DNA of 25,798 bases from Gammaproteobacteria bacterium (GCA_016927175.1 JAFGNC010000316.1:1-25798); one strand, 5' to 3'; positions 16,137-24,046 are shown, counted from the stretch's first letter. Notes: generated by a model from the letters alone, not told the origin. Numbers and translations: made by a program.

Positions 16137-16442
16137 AATCGTACCTCCTGTATGTGCGGACACACATCTGTCGAAAGCGGTCATGCGATCATCGGCCACG
16201 ACCGACCCTTCCGACCGGAGTGCGATACCAGTGCAAGCCGCATGCCACCTGGAAGGAGCCGCGACGGGCTCGCCGACCGCGGCTGGCCGTCACGAACCCT
16301 CCTCCCTGATAACCCGCCGTCATCAGACTTCGGCTGCGCGCGCGACTGCCGGGGGCCGCGGCCCATAACCTGCGTTATATTGCGGCGATAACCGAACGGT
16401 ATTCGGCGCGGCGCGCCCGCGCCGGCTGCGAGGAAAGACGGC
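16137..16442. other. 306-bp divergent intergenic region between PRC-barrel and LysR genes
   Basis: The left 200 bp holds no convincing gene, repeat or promoter that I can support; short open frames here look like chance. The right end, nearest lysR, holds AT-rich dyads listed separately. Confidence 0.5.
16365..16402. promoter_or_regulatory. Two dyads upstream of lysR, possible LysR-type binding sites
   Basis: ATAAC-CTGC-GTTAT (16365-16378) is a 5+5 inverted repeat. It is followed by ATAACCGAACGGTAT (16388-16402), which contains ACCG-AA-CGGT. LysR proteins usually bind T-N11-A dyads near their own promoter. The sites are 41-78 bp before the lysR start codon, so autoregulation is plausible but unproven. 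Confidence 0.4.
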
Positions 16443-17351
16443 ATGGATCTCGACTTGCGGCAGCTTCGCGTCTTCGCGGCCCTGCTGAACGAGCACAGCC
16501 TGAGCCGCGCCGCGGAGGTGCTCGACGTGTCTCAACCGGCGCTGAGCAAGACGCTGGCCGGGTTGCGCGAGCAGTTCGGCGACCCGTTGTTCATCAGAGT
16601 CGGGCATCGCATGGAGCCGACGTCGAAGGCGCTCGAGCTCGAGCCGCCGGTGCGCGCGATCCTGGATCAGCTGACGACGCTGCGCGCGCTACACGTGCCG
16701 TTCGATCCGGCGTCCTCCTCCCGCACGTTCACGTTCTCGGTCGTGGACGCCGGCATGACCAAGATCCTGCCGCCGCTGATCCGTTACATTCACCGGCATG
16801 CGCCCAACGTGCGCCTGCAGCTCGTGCCGCTCGACGTCGACCGGCTCGAGACCTCGCTCGAGTCCGGCCGCATCGATTTCGCGATGGGCAGCTATGCGTC
16901 GCTGAGCAAGCGCATCCGGCGCCAGACGCTATGGTCGGCGAGCTACGTCAGCGTCGTGCGCCGCGATCACCCGCGCATCACGTCGCGCCCGTCGCTCAAG
17001 GCGTTCGCCGCGGAGAAACACGTGCTGGTATCGACGGCCGGGACTGGGCATGCGCACCAGCAGGCGGAGCGCGCGCTGGAACGCGCGATTCCGTCCGGGA
17101 ACGTGATCTGCCGAGTGCCGACGTTTCTGGCGGCGGGCATCGTGGCGAGCGAGACCGACGCTGTCGTCACGGTGCCGAGGGCCATGGCGGAGTCGCTGGC
17201 GCCGCGGCTCGCGCTGCGGATCTTCGCGCCGCCGCTGAAGCTGCCGCGCATCGAGATCTCCCAGCACTGGCACGAGCGGTTTCACCGCGAGCCGGGCAAC
17301 CAGTGGATCCGCCGGGTATTCGCGGAGCTGTTCGCCACGCAGCGCGGCTGA
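16443..17351 (+). CDS. LysR family transcriptional regulator
   Basis: A 302-aa DNA-binding regulator. The N-terminal winged helix is typical: MDLDLRQLRVFAALLNEHSLSRAAEVLDVSQPALSKTLAGLREQFGDPLFIRVGHRMEPT. The periplasmic-binding-protein-like sensor domain begins near residue 95 (FTFSVVDAGMTKILPPLIRYIHRHAPNVRLQL). Its inducer is unknown. The start ATG 16443 has GAGGAAAG upstream. It is divergent from the PRC-barrel gene and convergent with leuA; by the usual rule the divergent gene is the most likely target, but the intergenic distance is long. The PRC-barrel link is inference. Confidence 0.93.
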   Translation: MDLDLRQLRVFAALLNEHSLSRAAEVLDVSQPALSKTLAGLREQFGDPLFIRVGHRMEPTSKALELEPPVRAILDQLTTLRALHVPFDPASSSRTFTFSVVDAGMTKILPPLIRYIHRHAPNVRLQLVPLDVDRLETSLESGRIDFAMGSYASLSKRIRRQTLWSASYVSVVRRDHPRITSRPSLKAFAAEKHVLVSTAGTGHAHQQAERALERAIPSGNVICRVPTFLAAGIVASETDAVVTVPRAMAESLAPRLALRIFAPPLKLPRIEISQHWHERFHREPGNQWIRRVFAELFATQRG

Positions 17352-17392
17352 CGCGGCGCGAACGAGCGGCCCGGATCCTGTCGCCGCGGAGG

Positions 17393-17517
17393 GCGAAAAA
17401 AGGGGTCAGCGAAAAAGGGGTCAGGGCCCTTTTTCACTGCCGGCATGGATCTTCCTCGTGTGGCTGCGAAAAAGGGCCCTGACCCCTTTTTCGCTCTTTC
17501 GCGCTGACCCCCTTCTC
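17393..17517. repeat. REP-like nested inverted repeat between lysR and leuA
   Basis: Perfect 28-bp inverted arms (17408-17435 and 17468-17495) flank a 32-bp spacer. Each arm can also fold alone: GAAAAAGGG, a 7-nt loop, CCCTTTTTC. Outside are degraded extra copies: GCGAAAAAAGGGGTCAGC at 17393-17410 and the complement of GAGAAGGGGGTCAGC at 17503-17517. The GGGGTCAG core resembles repeats associated with REP-type (RAYT) transposases in many Proteobacteria; no transposase is present here. Because of the A/T runs it could also terminate both convergent genes. No other copy is in this window. Confidence 0.7.
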
Positions 17518-17531
17518 GGTCCCCTGTCGCG

Positions 17532-19307
17532 TCAGACGGCGGCCTTCAGCGCCTGCCCGACATCCGGCGTGCGGCCGACCGCCGACAGGATCGCCTGCAT
17601 CGTCGCGACGGCGCTGTCCTCGTCGATCCAGCACGCGGCGGAGCGGTGTCCGTCGACGTCGACGATGACCGACGCAAGCGCTTTGGCCGCCGTGCCCGCT
17701 TCGAGCGCGTGCTCCTCGAAGGACTCGACCGCGATGCGCAGCCCGGTCTGCCTCTGCAGAGCGTCGATCAGCGCCTCGACGAGACCCTGCCCGGCACCGG
17801 TCATGACGACGTCCCCGCCGGAGCGCGCGACGCGGAACTGCCCGACCGTGCGGTGCCGCTCGGAGCGCGACTCGTAGCCCGCGAGACGCCAGTCGGCCGG
17901 CACCGCCAGCAGCTCCGCTTCGAACAGGCCGCGCACCTCGAGCGAAGTGATCTCGCGGCCGCAGCGGTCCGCCTCCCGCTGCACGATGTGGCTCAGCACC
18001 GGATGCATCCACTTCGGCAGCGCGATGCCATGGTCCCGCTCGAGAACCAGCGCGACGCCGCCCTTGCCGGACTGGCTGTTGATCCTGACGACCTCCTCGT
18101 AGCGGCGCCCGAGATCGCGCGGATCGATCGGGAGATAGGCGACGTCCCAGTCGGCTTTGCCGCGTTCGCGATGGAATGCCATCGACTTGCGGATCGCGTC
18201 CTGATGGCTGCCGGAGAACGCCGCGTAAACGAGCTCGCCGACCCACGGGTGACGAGGGTGCACCGGCATCGAAGTGCAGCGCTTGTAGACGTCGATCATC
18301 TGCGCCATGTTCGACATGTCGAGCTTCGGGTCGACGCCGCGCGAGTACAGGTTCATCGCCATCGTCACGATGTCCATGTTGCCGGTGCGCTCTCCGTTGC
18401 CGAAGAGCGTGCCCTCGATGCGATCGGCGCCGGCCAGCGTACCGAGCTCCGCCGCTGCCACCGCGCAGCCGCGGTCGTTGTGCGTGTGCAGACTGATCCT
18501 GAGGCTGTCGCGCTGGATCACGTGGCGGCAGAAGTACTCGACCTGATCGGCGAACACGTTCGGAGTCGTCATCTCGACCGTGGCCGGCAGGTTAATGATG
18601 ACCGGCTGCCCGGCCGACGGCTGCCATACGTCGATCACGGCGTTGCAGACCTCGACCGCGTAATCCGGCTCCGTGCCGGAGAAGCTTTCCGGCGAGTACT
18701 GGAAGCTCCACTGCGTGCCCGGCCTGCGCGCGGCCTCCTCCTTGACCCAGCGCGCGCCGTTTGCGGCGATCGCGGCGATTTCCTCGCGCGACATATGGAA
18801 GACCTGCTCGCGCTGCACGGGCGACGTCGAGTTGTACACGTGCACGATCGCCTTCCTCGCGCCGTCGAGTGCCGCGAACGTGCGCTCGATCAGCTCCTGC
18901 CGCGCCTGCGTCAGGACCTGCACGGTGACGTCCTCCGGAATTCGGTTCTCGTCGATCAGACGGCGCGTGAATTCCAGCTCGATCTGGGATGCCGACGGGA
19001 AGCCGATCTCGATCTCCTTGAAGCCCACCGCGACCAGCAGATCGAACAGCTCGAGCTTCTGCTCGACCGACATCGGCGCCACCAGGGCCTGATTACCGTC
19101 GCGCAGGTCGACGCTGCACCAGTCCGGCGCGGCGGTCAGCGTCCTGTCGGGCCAGGTCCGATCCGGCAGCTCGAGCGGCCGGTAGGGCCTGTACTTCGTA
19201 TGGTCGAAGGCCTCGGCACCGCGCCGGGAGCTGCTCGCCCGAAGCTCGTCCAGCACCCGCTGCGGCAGGCTGCGGTCCGCGGAGCGAGTCGGCGTCGTCG
19301 AAGTCAT
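17532..19307 (-). CDS. leuA: 2-isopropylmalate synthase
   Basis: Condenses acetyl-CoA with 2-ketoisovalerate, the first committed step of leucine synthesis. The 591-aa protein has the metal/substrate motif DLRDGNQ at 67-73, HTHNDRG at 274-280 and GNGERTGN at 303-310. A C-terminal LeuA dimer/regulatory domain (about 440-591, with leucine feedback in the family) follows. Its N-terminal extension and length fit the LeuA2-type enzymes of about 560-600 aa rather than the E. coli 523-aa form. The start ATG 19307 has GGAGAG a few bases upstream. leuB, leuC and leuD are not adjacent. It is divergent from an Lrp/AsnC gene, the classic leucine-responsive family, with an AT-rich region between. Confidence 0.95.
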   Translation of the reverse strand: MTSTTPTRSADRSLPQRVLDELRASSSRRGAEAFDHTKYRPYRPLELPDRTWPDRTLTAAPDWCSVDLRDGNQALVAPMSVEQKLELFDLLVAVGFKEIEIGFPSASQIELEFTRRLIDENRIPEDVTVQVLTQARQELIERTFAALDGARKAIVHVYNSTSPVQREQVFHMSREEIAAIAANGARWVKEEAARRPGTQWSFQYSPESFSGTEPDYAVEVCNAVIDVWQPSAGQPVIINLPATVEMTTPNVFADQVEYFCRHVIQRDSLRISLHTHNDRGCAVAAAELGTLAGADRIEGTLFGNGERTGNMDIVTMAMNLYSRGVDPKLDMSNMAQMIDVYKRCTSMPVHPRHPWVGELVYAAFSGSHQDAIRKSMAFHRERGKADWDVAYLPIDPRDLGRRYEEVVRINSQSGKGGVALVLERDHGIALPKWMHPVLSHIVQREADRCGREITSLEVRGLFEAELLAVPADWRLAGYESRSERHRTVGQFRVARSGGDVVMTGAGQGLVEALIDALQRQTGLRIAVESFEEHALEAGTAAKALASVIVDVDGHRSAACWIDEDSAVATMQAILSAVGRTPDVGQALKAAV

Positions 19308-19452
19308 CGGTCTCTCCAGTCGTTTCGTTGAGTCGGCGCCGGCGCCGGCGAGGCGCTGACGGCGTTTCTGAACATTCTATGCCTCATCGAGCGGCATTAT
19401 TGGCTCAATTTGTGGATAATTAGACGATCATGCGCAATAGTTCACCCTGAAT

Positions 19453-19468
19453 TCACTAAATTTTGTGA
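19453..19468. promoter_or_regulatory. Operator-like palindrome upstream of the Lrp/AsnC gene
   Basis: TCACTAAATTTTGTGA matches its own reverse complement at 14 of 16 positions, in an AT-rich stretch of an otherwise GC-rich window. It ends 18 bp before the lrp-type start codon. Lrp family proteins bind AT-rich palindromes of this size; autoregulation, and control of leuA across the 179-bp region, is inference. Confidence 0.5.
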
Positions 19469-19486
19469 TTTTCTTGCGGAACAGGA

Positions 19487-20002
19487 ATGAGGCTCGACGT
19501 TTACGACCTGAAAATTCTCGCCCAGCTCCAGGCCGACGGCGACCTGAGCAACCAGGAGATCGCGGAGCGCGTCGGGCTGTCGCCGTCGCCGTGCTCGCGC
19601 CGGATCAAGCAGCTCGAGGACGCCGGCGTGATCCGCGGCCGGACGGTGCTGCTGGCGCCGAAAGCCCTCGGTCTCGATCTGACGGTGCTGATCCACATTC
19701 GTATGGACCGCCATACGCCGGAACGGTTCGAGCAGTTCGAGTCGGCCGTCCGCAAGCATCCCGAGGTGCAGGAGTGCTACCTGATCACCGGGCAGGAAGC
19801 CGATTACCAGCTGAAGATCACCGTGCCGGACATGGAGGAGTACCAGAATTTCCTGCTGAACAAGATCACGCGGATCGAAGGCGTGATCGGCGTGCACTCC
19901 TCGTTCGTGCTGCGCAAGCCGATCGACACGACGGCGCTGCCGTTGACCTATGCGCAGCGGGAACTGCGGCGGCGCGAAAGCGAGGCGCGGCGGCGGCGCT
20001 GA
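19487..20002 (+). CDS. Lrp/AsnC family transcriptional regulator
   Basis: A 171-aa regulator. The N-terminal helix-turn-helix is LSNQEIAERVGLSPSPCSRRIKQLEDAGVIRG. The C-terminal RAM/AsnC ligand-binding domain follows, with VQECYLITGQEADYQLKITVPDMEEY and GVIGVHSSFVLRKP. The protein ends in a basic, arginine-rich tail (RELRRRESEARRRR). Family members respond to an amino acid and form octamers. The ligand here is not known, though the leuA neighbour makes leucine a fair guess. The ATG at 19487 has AGGA directly upstream. It is divergent from leuA and convergent with the beta-propeller gene. Confidence 0.93.
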   Translation: MRLDVYDLKILAQLQADGDLSNQEIAERVGLSPSPCSRRIKQLEDAGVIRGRTVLLAPKALGLDLTVLIHIRMDRHTPERFEQFESAVRKHPEVQECYLITGQEADYQLKITVPDMEEYQNFLLNKITRIEGVIGVHSSFVLRKPIDTTALPLTYAQRELRRRESEARRRR

Positions 20003-20056
20003 ACGGCCCGCGGCGCGAGCGCAATGCCGCAGCGTCGAGACGCGGCTCCTCGGCGC

Positions 20057-20105
20057 AGCGGTCGATCCGGAGCGGTCGATCCGGAGCGGTCGATCCGGAG
20101 CGGTC
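20057..20105. repeat. 14-bp tandem repeat (3.5 copies)
   Basis: Three exact copies of AGCGGTCGATCCGG (20057-20098) followed by a partial copy (20099-20105). It fills most of the junction between the convergent lrp-type and beta-propeller genes and runs into the last codons of the latter. It is a minisatellite-like array with no spacers, so it is not a CRISPR. Confidence 0.85.
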
Positions 20106-21162
20106 AGCGCAGCACGGCGGTGATATTGCGCTTCGGCGCCTTGCCGACCGGCAGCCGCACCACTTCCTCGAGCGCGGCGACGTCGACGACAGAAACGTCG
20201 TCGCTGTAGCCGTTCGCCACGTACACGAAGCGGCTGTCCGGCGTGAACGTCAGCCAGTCGGGATGGTCGCCGACCTCGACACCCCCGAGGAACTCGAGCT
20301 CCGGCAGGGAATAGGCGTAGACGTGGCCGTTCAACCGGCTGCACACCCACAGCGTCTCGCCGTCCGGCGCGACGCCGATGCCGTGAGCGGGCGCGGCGTT
20401 GAACGGCGGCTCGCCCTGCTGCTCCGGCGGCACGTCAGGCAACGTGATGCGAGCGACTTCCCTGCGCTCGGCAAAGTCGACGACGGCAAAGCCGTGCACG
20501 TCCGAGATCTGCACGAACATGCGCTTCGTCGATCCGTCGGGGTTCGTCTCGAACGCAATCGGACGGATCCCTTCGAGCGTTTCGTCGTTGCGCTTCTCGA
20601 ACAGCGACCATGCGAGCTCCTCGGTGTCGACGTCGAAGACATTGAGGTTCCGCTCGCCGCCGAAGGTCCCCGCAACGAGCCAGCGGCCGTCCGGAGTCAC
20701 GTACGTGTTGTGCACGCGCGAGCCCGTGTCGATGTGCCGGACTTTCGCGAGGCGCTCGGTGTCGACGACGTCTATGCCGCCCTCGCCTTCCATGATGCCG
20801 ACATAGACGTAGCGGCCGTCCTTGCCGATCGAGATGTTGTTCGGCCGCGCGCTGAGCGGAATCTCCGCGATGACGTCGAACGTGCCGGCGTCGACGACGT
20901 CGAGCGTGTGTTTCGCTTCGCTCGAAAAATAGAGCCGGCTGCCATCCGGGGCCGCGGCGGCTCCGTGGTTGACCGGGATACCGCGGATCTCGTCGACGAT
21001 CTCGTGCGTGGCCGGATCGATCAGGTGGATCACGTCATCGCGCGAGTTCGTCTGCACGATGCGCACGCTGTCCGCCCCCGCAACGTCGGCGAAGCCGCAC
21101 AGCACGGCAATCAGAAGCGCGGCGATCGGCGTCGACCGCGGCGGGTTGTGGTTGCGGCTCAT
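20104..21162 (-). CDS. Exported YVTN/YncE-type beta-propeller protein
   Basis: A 352-aa protein with a signal peptide (about 30 residues, ending AGA). Repeated propeller blades follow, each with a G-I/V-A-P-D-G or T-P-D-G-R turn and a Y/V-V-A-N/G-x-x-V-x-V-V-D core: NHGAAAAPDGSRLYFSSE, NNISIGKDGRYVYVG, NTYVTPDGRWLVAG, HGIGVAPDGETLWVCS, DWLTFTPDSRFVYVANGYSDDVSVVDV. About six or seven blades are expected. Catalytic function is not evident; relatives include lactonase-like and electron-transfer-associated propellers. The cytochrome c gene is 57 bp upstream on the same strand, so the two likely form one operon and may act together in the periplasm. Confidence 0.85.
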   Translation of the reverse strand: MSRNHNPPRSTPIAALLIAVLCGFADVAGADSVRIVQTNSRDDVIHLIDPATHEIVDEIRGIPVNHGAAAAPDGSRLYFSSEAKHTLDVVDAGTFDVIAEIPLSARPNNISIGKDGRYVYVGIMEGEGGIDVVDTERLAKVRHIDTGSRVHNTYVTPDGRWLVAGTFGGERNLNVFDVDTEELAWSLFEKRNDETLEGIRPIAFETNPDGSTKRMFVQISDVHGFAVVDFAERREVARITLPDVPPEQQGEPPFNAAPAHGIGVAPDGETLWVCSRLNGHVYAYSLPELEFLGGVEVGDHPDWLTFTPDSRFVYVANGYSDDVSVVDVAALEEVVRLPVGKAPKRNITAVLR

Positions 21163-21219
21163 CGTTGATCCCCTCTCGTTCGTTTCGTTGTGCGGGCGGC
21201 CCGGCCGCCACTCCGCGGC

Positions 21220-21591
21220 TCAGTTCGATCGGCGCGTACCGGGGCCGAAATGCTCGACCAGATACTCCACCAGCTCGATCGTCTCAGTCTCGTTCAGGTC
21301 GGCGCCGTGCGCAATCATGGTTTCGACGAGGCCGCGCCAGCGCGGCGCGTCGTAGTAGCCTTGATAGACCCACAGGCCCTCGAGATCGTGACAGCCCGTG
21401 CAGGCGCGCCGCAGGATCGCCCGTCCGTGCCCCGCCGGCAGAGGGCGCTCGGCCGCGGCGCCGTCGCCGGGTTCGACCGAAGACGTGGCGCAGGACGCCG
21501 CCGAAACGGCGGCGCCGACGACCACGAGGGCGCGGACCGCGCTCGATCTGCGGCGGGGCGGATTCTCTTCTTTTGCGCACAGCCCACGCAT
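21220..21591 (-). CDS. Monoheme c-type cytochrome, probable lipoprotein
   Basis: A 123-aa protein with a hydrophobic N-terminal segment (VRALVVVGAAVSAASC, the cysteine near residue 34 a possible lipobox). One heme-binding motif, CTGCH, is followed by DLEGLWVYQGYYDAPRWRGLVETMIAHGADLNETETIELVEYLVEHFGPG. The later methionine (ETMIAHG) is the likely axial ligand. The pattern CxxCH, W-x-x-x-V-x-x-M, then E-x-x-x-x-x-x-Y-L matches small cytochromes that accompany periplasmic dehydrogenases. The ATG at 21591 has no clear ribosome-binding site, so the start is only fairly sure. It lies upstream of the beta-propeller gene on the same strand. Confidence 0.8.
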   Translation of the reverse strand: MRGLCAKEENPPRRRSSAVRALVVVGAAVSAASCATSSVEPGDGAAAERPLPAGHGRAILRRACTGCHDLEGLWVYQGYYDAPRWRGLVETMIAHGADLNETETIELVEYLVEHFGPGTRRSN

Positions 21592-21651
21592 GGCCGCGCG
21601 AAGCGTAGCACGGAGCGTAGAATTCCCCGTCAACCCGGCAAACGAGAGCAT

Positions 21652-22581
21652 ATGCCCGAGACTCAGAGCGCAGCGGCCGTGCTGATGATTCGCCCTCGGC
21701 ACTTCACCGCCAACCCGGAGACGCTCGCGTCGAACCGCTTCCAGGCGGCGCTGCCCTCGAGCGACGCCGGCGTCGCCGCGCGCGCGGAGTTCGACGCGCT
21801 GGCCGAGGCGCTCGCGAGCGCCGGCGTGGCGGTGCACGTGCTCGAAGGGTGCGCAGAGCGGGCGCTGCCCGACGAGATTTTCCCGAACAACTGGGTCAGC
21901 TTCCATGCCGACGGCACCGTCGTGCTGTACCCGATGATGGCGCCGAGCCGCAGGCTCGAGCGGCGCCGCGACGCTATCGACGCTCTGACGCGCCTCGGCT
22001 ACGCGGTGCGCGACGTCGTGGACTTGTCCCCGCTCGAGCGGGACGGCCATTACCTCGAGGGAACGGGAAGCCTCGTCCTCGACCGGGAGCGGCGGGTCGC
22101 CTACGCGTGCCTGTCGCCGCGAACGACGCGCGGCGGTCTCGAGGCCTTCGCGAAGCGGTTCGATTACGACGTCGTCGAGCTCGAGGCTGTCGATCACGGC
22201 GGCCACCCGATCTACCACACCAACGTGATGCTGTCCGTCGGCACGCGTTTCGCGATCGTCTGCTCGGAAACGGTCCGCGACGCCGGAAGCCGCGCGCGCT
22301 TGCTTGAACGGCTCGCGGACGGCGGACGCGACGTCATCGAGATTTCGCTGAAGCAGATGCACGCATTCGCGGCCAACCTGCTCGAGCTGCGCGGGCGCCG
22401 CGGCGCCGTCATCGCGCTGTCCGCAGCAGCGGCGGCTGCGCTCGACGACGGGCAGAGGCGCCGGCTGGCCTCGCAGGGCGAGCTCGTGCCCGCGCAGATC
22501 GGCACGATCGAAGCCCATGGCGGAGGCAGCGTGCGCTGCATGCTGGCCGAAGTGCACCTGCCGCGCCGCGCGCAACCTTAA
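21652..22581 (+). CDS. ctlX: CtlX-type citrulline-utilisation hydrolase (amidinotransferase/DDAH fold)
   Basis: A guanidine- or ureido-modifying enzyme of the arginine deiminase/DDAH superfamily, predicted cytoplasmic, 309 aa. The CtlX-type features are visible: FPNNW at 77-81, LYPMMAPSRRLERR at 92-105, GHYLEGTGSLVLD with Glu136, YHTNVMLSVG with His189, and GGGSVRCMLAEVHLP with the catalytic Cys296. Family members are annotated as citrulline-utilisation hydrolases; the true substrate in this organism is unproven. The start ATG 21652 begins the family-like VLMIRPRHF, with a weak GAGAG upstream. It faces a membrane-anchored winged-helix gene and the two stop codons overlap in TTAA (22578-22581). 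No ornithine or arginine pathway genes are adjacent. Confidence 0.87.
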   Translation: MPETQSAAAVLMIRPRHFTANPETLASNRFQAALPSSDAGVAARAEFDALAEALASAGVAVHVLEGCAERALPDEIFPNNWVSFHADGTVVLYPMMAPSRRLERRRDAIDALTRLGYAVRDVVDLSPLERDGHYLEGTGSLVLDRERRVAYACLSPRTTRGGLEAFAKRFDYDVVELEAVDHGGHPIYHTNVMLSVGTRFAIVCSETVRDAGSRARLLERLADGGRDVIEISLKQMHAFAANLLELRGRRGAVIALSAAAAAALDDGQRRRLASQGELVPAQIGTIEAHGGGSVRCMLAEVHLPRRAQP

Positions 22582-23867
22582 TTCGGAGAGAGTCTCCCGC
22601 TCCAGTTCCGCGCGGGCTCGAGTGGCCCCGAATGAACGATGACGGCATCGAGGTTCGTCCTGCCGAAGCCGGCAACCTCGTACAGCAGCTCGAACGACGG
22701 CGGTGCCTTTCCGTCGGCCGGACCCGGCGCGGCACGCTCGATCTCGGCGACGTGCCGGGGGTCCGTCACGGCATAGGCCGTCTGCATCAGACCCGCGTCG
22801 CGCATGCCGGCGACGATGAGGAACTGATTACCGGCGGGACCGGGAAAAGTCGACAGCAGGCCGTAATCGCGATAGTTGCGGTAGTCCGCCGGCATGCCCG
22901 CCTCGCTGACGTAACTCTTGCCGCTCTCGCGCTCGACAAGCTCGTCGTAAGTCTCTCCGACCGCAAGCGCCGACGACTCGAAGACGAAGTCGTAGAGCTT
23001 GTCGAGCGCGCTGATGTAGCCGATGTAGAGAATGTGATGGGTGCGCAGGTCCGACGCGTCGAGCTCGGACATCGCCGCGATGCGAACCGGCTTGTCGTCC
23101 GTGAACAGCACCCGCAGCACGTCCCTCAAGGCTGTCGCTGCGCTGCGCGGCAGGTAGGTCAGATCGAGATCGACATACCGCTCCGTCACGTCCGCCCCGT
23201 ACATCAGGTAATTCTCGAGGTCATCGCTCGAGTTGATCGAGAAGTTGCGGACCAGCCGGCCGACGTTGCCGGCCTCGTCGAGCTCGCCGAAGATGTAGTA
23301 GTCGCCCACGACGACGAGCGTCGGCAGCGGATCGTCCAGCAGCGGGCGCCAGATCGCGGACTCCGCGACCGTCTCCGCGGCCGATGGCGAACCGGCCGGC
23401 GCGCCCGCGGCCGGCGGCCGCAGCCACCAGCCGAGCGCGATGCCGGCAGCGAACAGCACGGCCGCCGCGGCGGCGAGCAGCGGCTGACGCAGCGACCGCC
23501 GCGCGGCCGGCGCCGGTTCCTGCTCCGCAGGCTCCTGAGCGCTGACGACGACCCGATACTCTCCCTTCGGGATCGTGATCCGCTGCGGCTCGTCTTTGCC
23601 CGCGCCGGAGTAGAAGTTGTCGAGCTTCTGCCGCAGGTGATGGGCGTACACGCGCACCATCGCGTCCTGGCTCGGATCGAAATCCGCGCCGCGGCGGAAC
23701 ACTTCCGTCGCGATCTCGTGCTCCTTCGGCGTCCGGCCCTCGAGCGTGCATGCCACCAGGAACTCGAGCAGCCGCACATACGAGCGCGATCGGCCGAGTG
23801 CGCCGCTGGCCCTGATCTTTTCCGCCTGATCGCGGACTACGTCGTGTTGTGCAGTCGAATCCGGCAT
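22578..23867 (-). CDS. Membrane-anchored winged-helix protein (CadC/ToxR-like topology)
   Basis: A 429-aa protein I recognise by architecture, not by name. Residues about 20-108 read as a winged helix (LLEFLVACTLEGRTPKEHEIATEVF, then DAMVRVYAHHLRQKLDNFY and ITIPKGEYRVV), the pattern of OmpR/SARP-type DNA-binding domains. A Pro/Ala/Arg linker follows and one membrane helix (about 129-149, LLAAAAAVLFAAGIALGWWL). A periplasmic domain of about 280 residues ends the protein. This is the topology of CadC/ToxR one-component regulators: cytoplasmic DNA-binding head, single membrane span, external sensor. The ligand and targets are unknown. The start ATG 23867 fits the domain border; the frames extending to 24057 are unsupported. 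It is convergent with ctlX and downstream of a transporter gene. Confidence 0.72.
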   Translation of the reverse strand: MPDSTAQHDVVRDQAEKIRASGALGRSRSYVRLLEFLVACTLEGRTPKEHEIATEVFRRGADFDPSQDAMVRVYAHHLRQKLDNFYSGAGKDEPQRITIPKGEYRVVVSAQEPAEQEPAPAARRSLRQPLLAAAAAVLFAAGIALGWWLRPPAAGAPAGSPSAAETVAESAIWRPLLDDPLPTLVVVGDYYIFGELDEAGNVGRLVRNFSINSSDDLENYLMYGADVTERYVDLDLTYLPRSAATALRDVLRVLFTDDKPVRIAAMSELDASDLRTHHILYIGYISALDKLYDFVFESSALAVGETYDELVERESGKSYVSEAGMPADYRNYRDYGLLSTFPGPAGNQFLIVAGMRDAGLMQTAYAVTDPRHVAEIERAAPGPADGKAPPSFELLYEVAGFGRTNLDAVIVHSGPLEPARNWSGRLSPN

Positions 23868-24033
23868 TCGCCGCGAACCTCGAAGAGCGGCGAGCGGCCG
23901 CGCCGAACCGACGCCGGCCGCCCCTCGAAGCCGGGAGGGATGTCCGAGGCGGCGGCGGGCGCCGCTCGCGGCGTGACGCCTGCGGCAAGGTTCGGGAACG
24001 GTGCGTGCCAAGAGCCGACACACACCGTTCCGT

Positions 24034-24046
24034 CCCCCTCCCCCCC
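24034..24046. other. Near-homopolymer C-tract (G-tract on minus strand)
   Basis: CCCCCTCCCCCCC interrupts an otherwise ordinary 213-bp gap (23868-24080) upstream of the winged-helix gene. Such tracts can slip in replication. I see no clear promoter or terminator in the rest of this gap. Confidence 0.6.

Noticed and set aside
17393..17517. Inverted repeat as ends of an insertion sequence
   Set aside because: The 32-bp interior is far too short to carry a transposase and no target-site duplication is visible.
20057..20105. Tandem repeat as a CRISPR array
   Set aside because: The 14-bp units abut with no spacers and there is no cas gene nearby.
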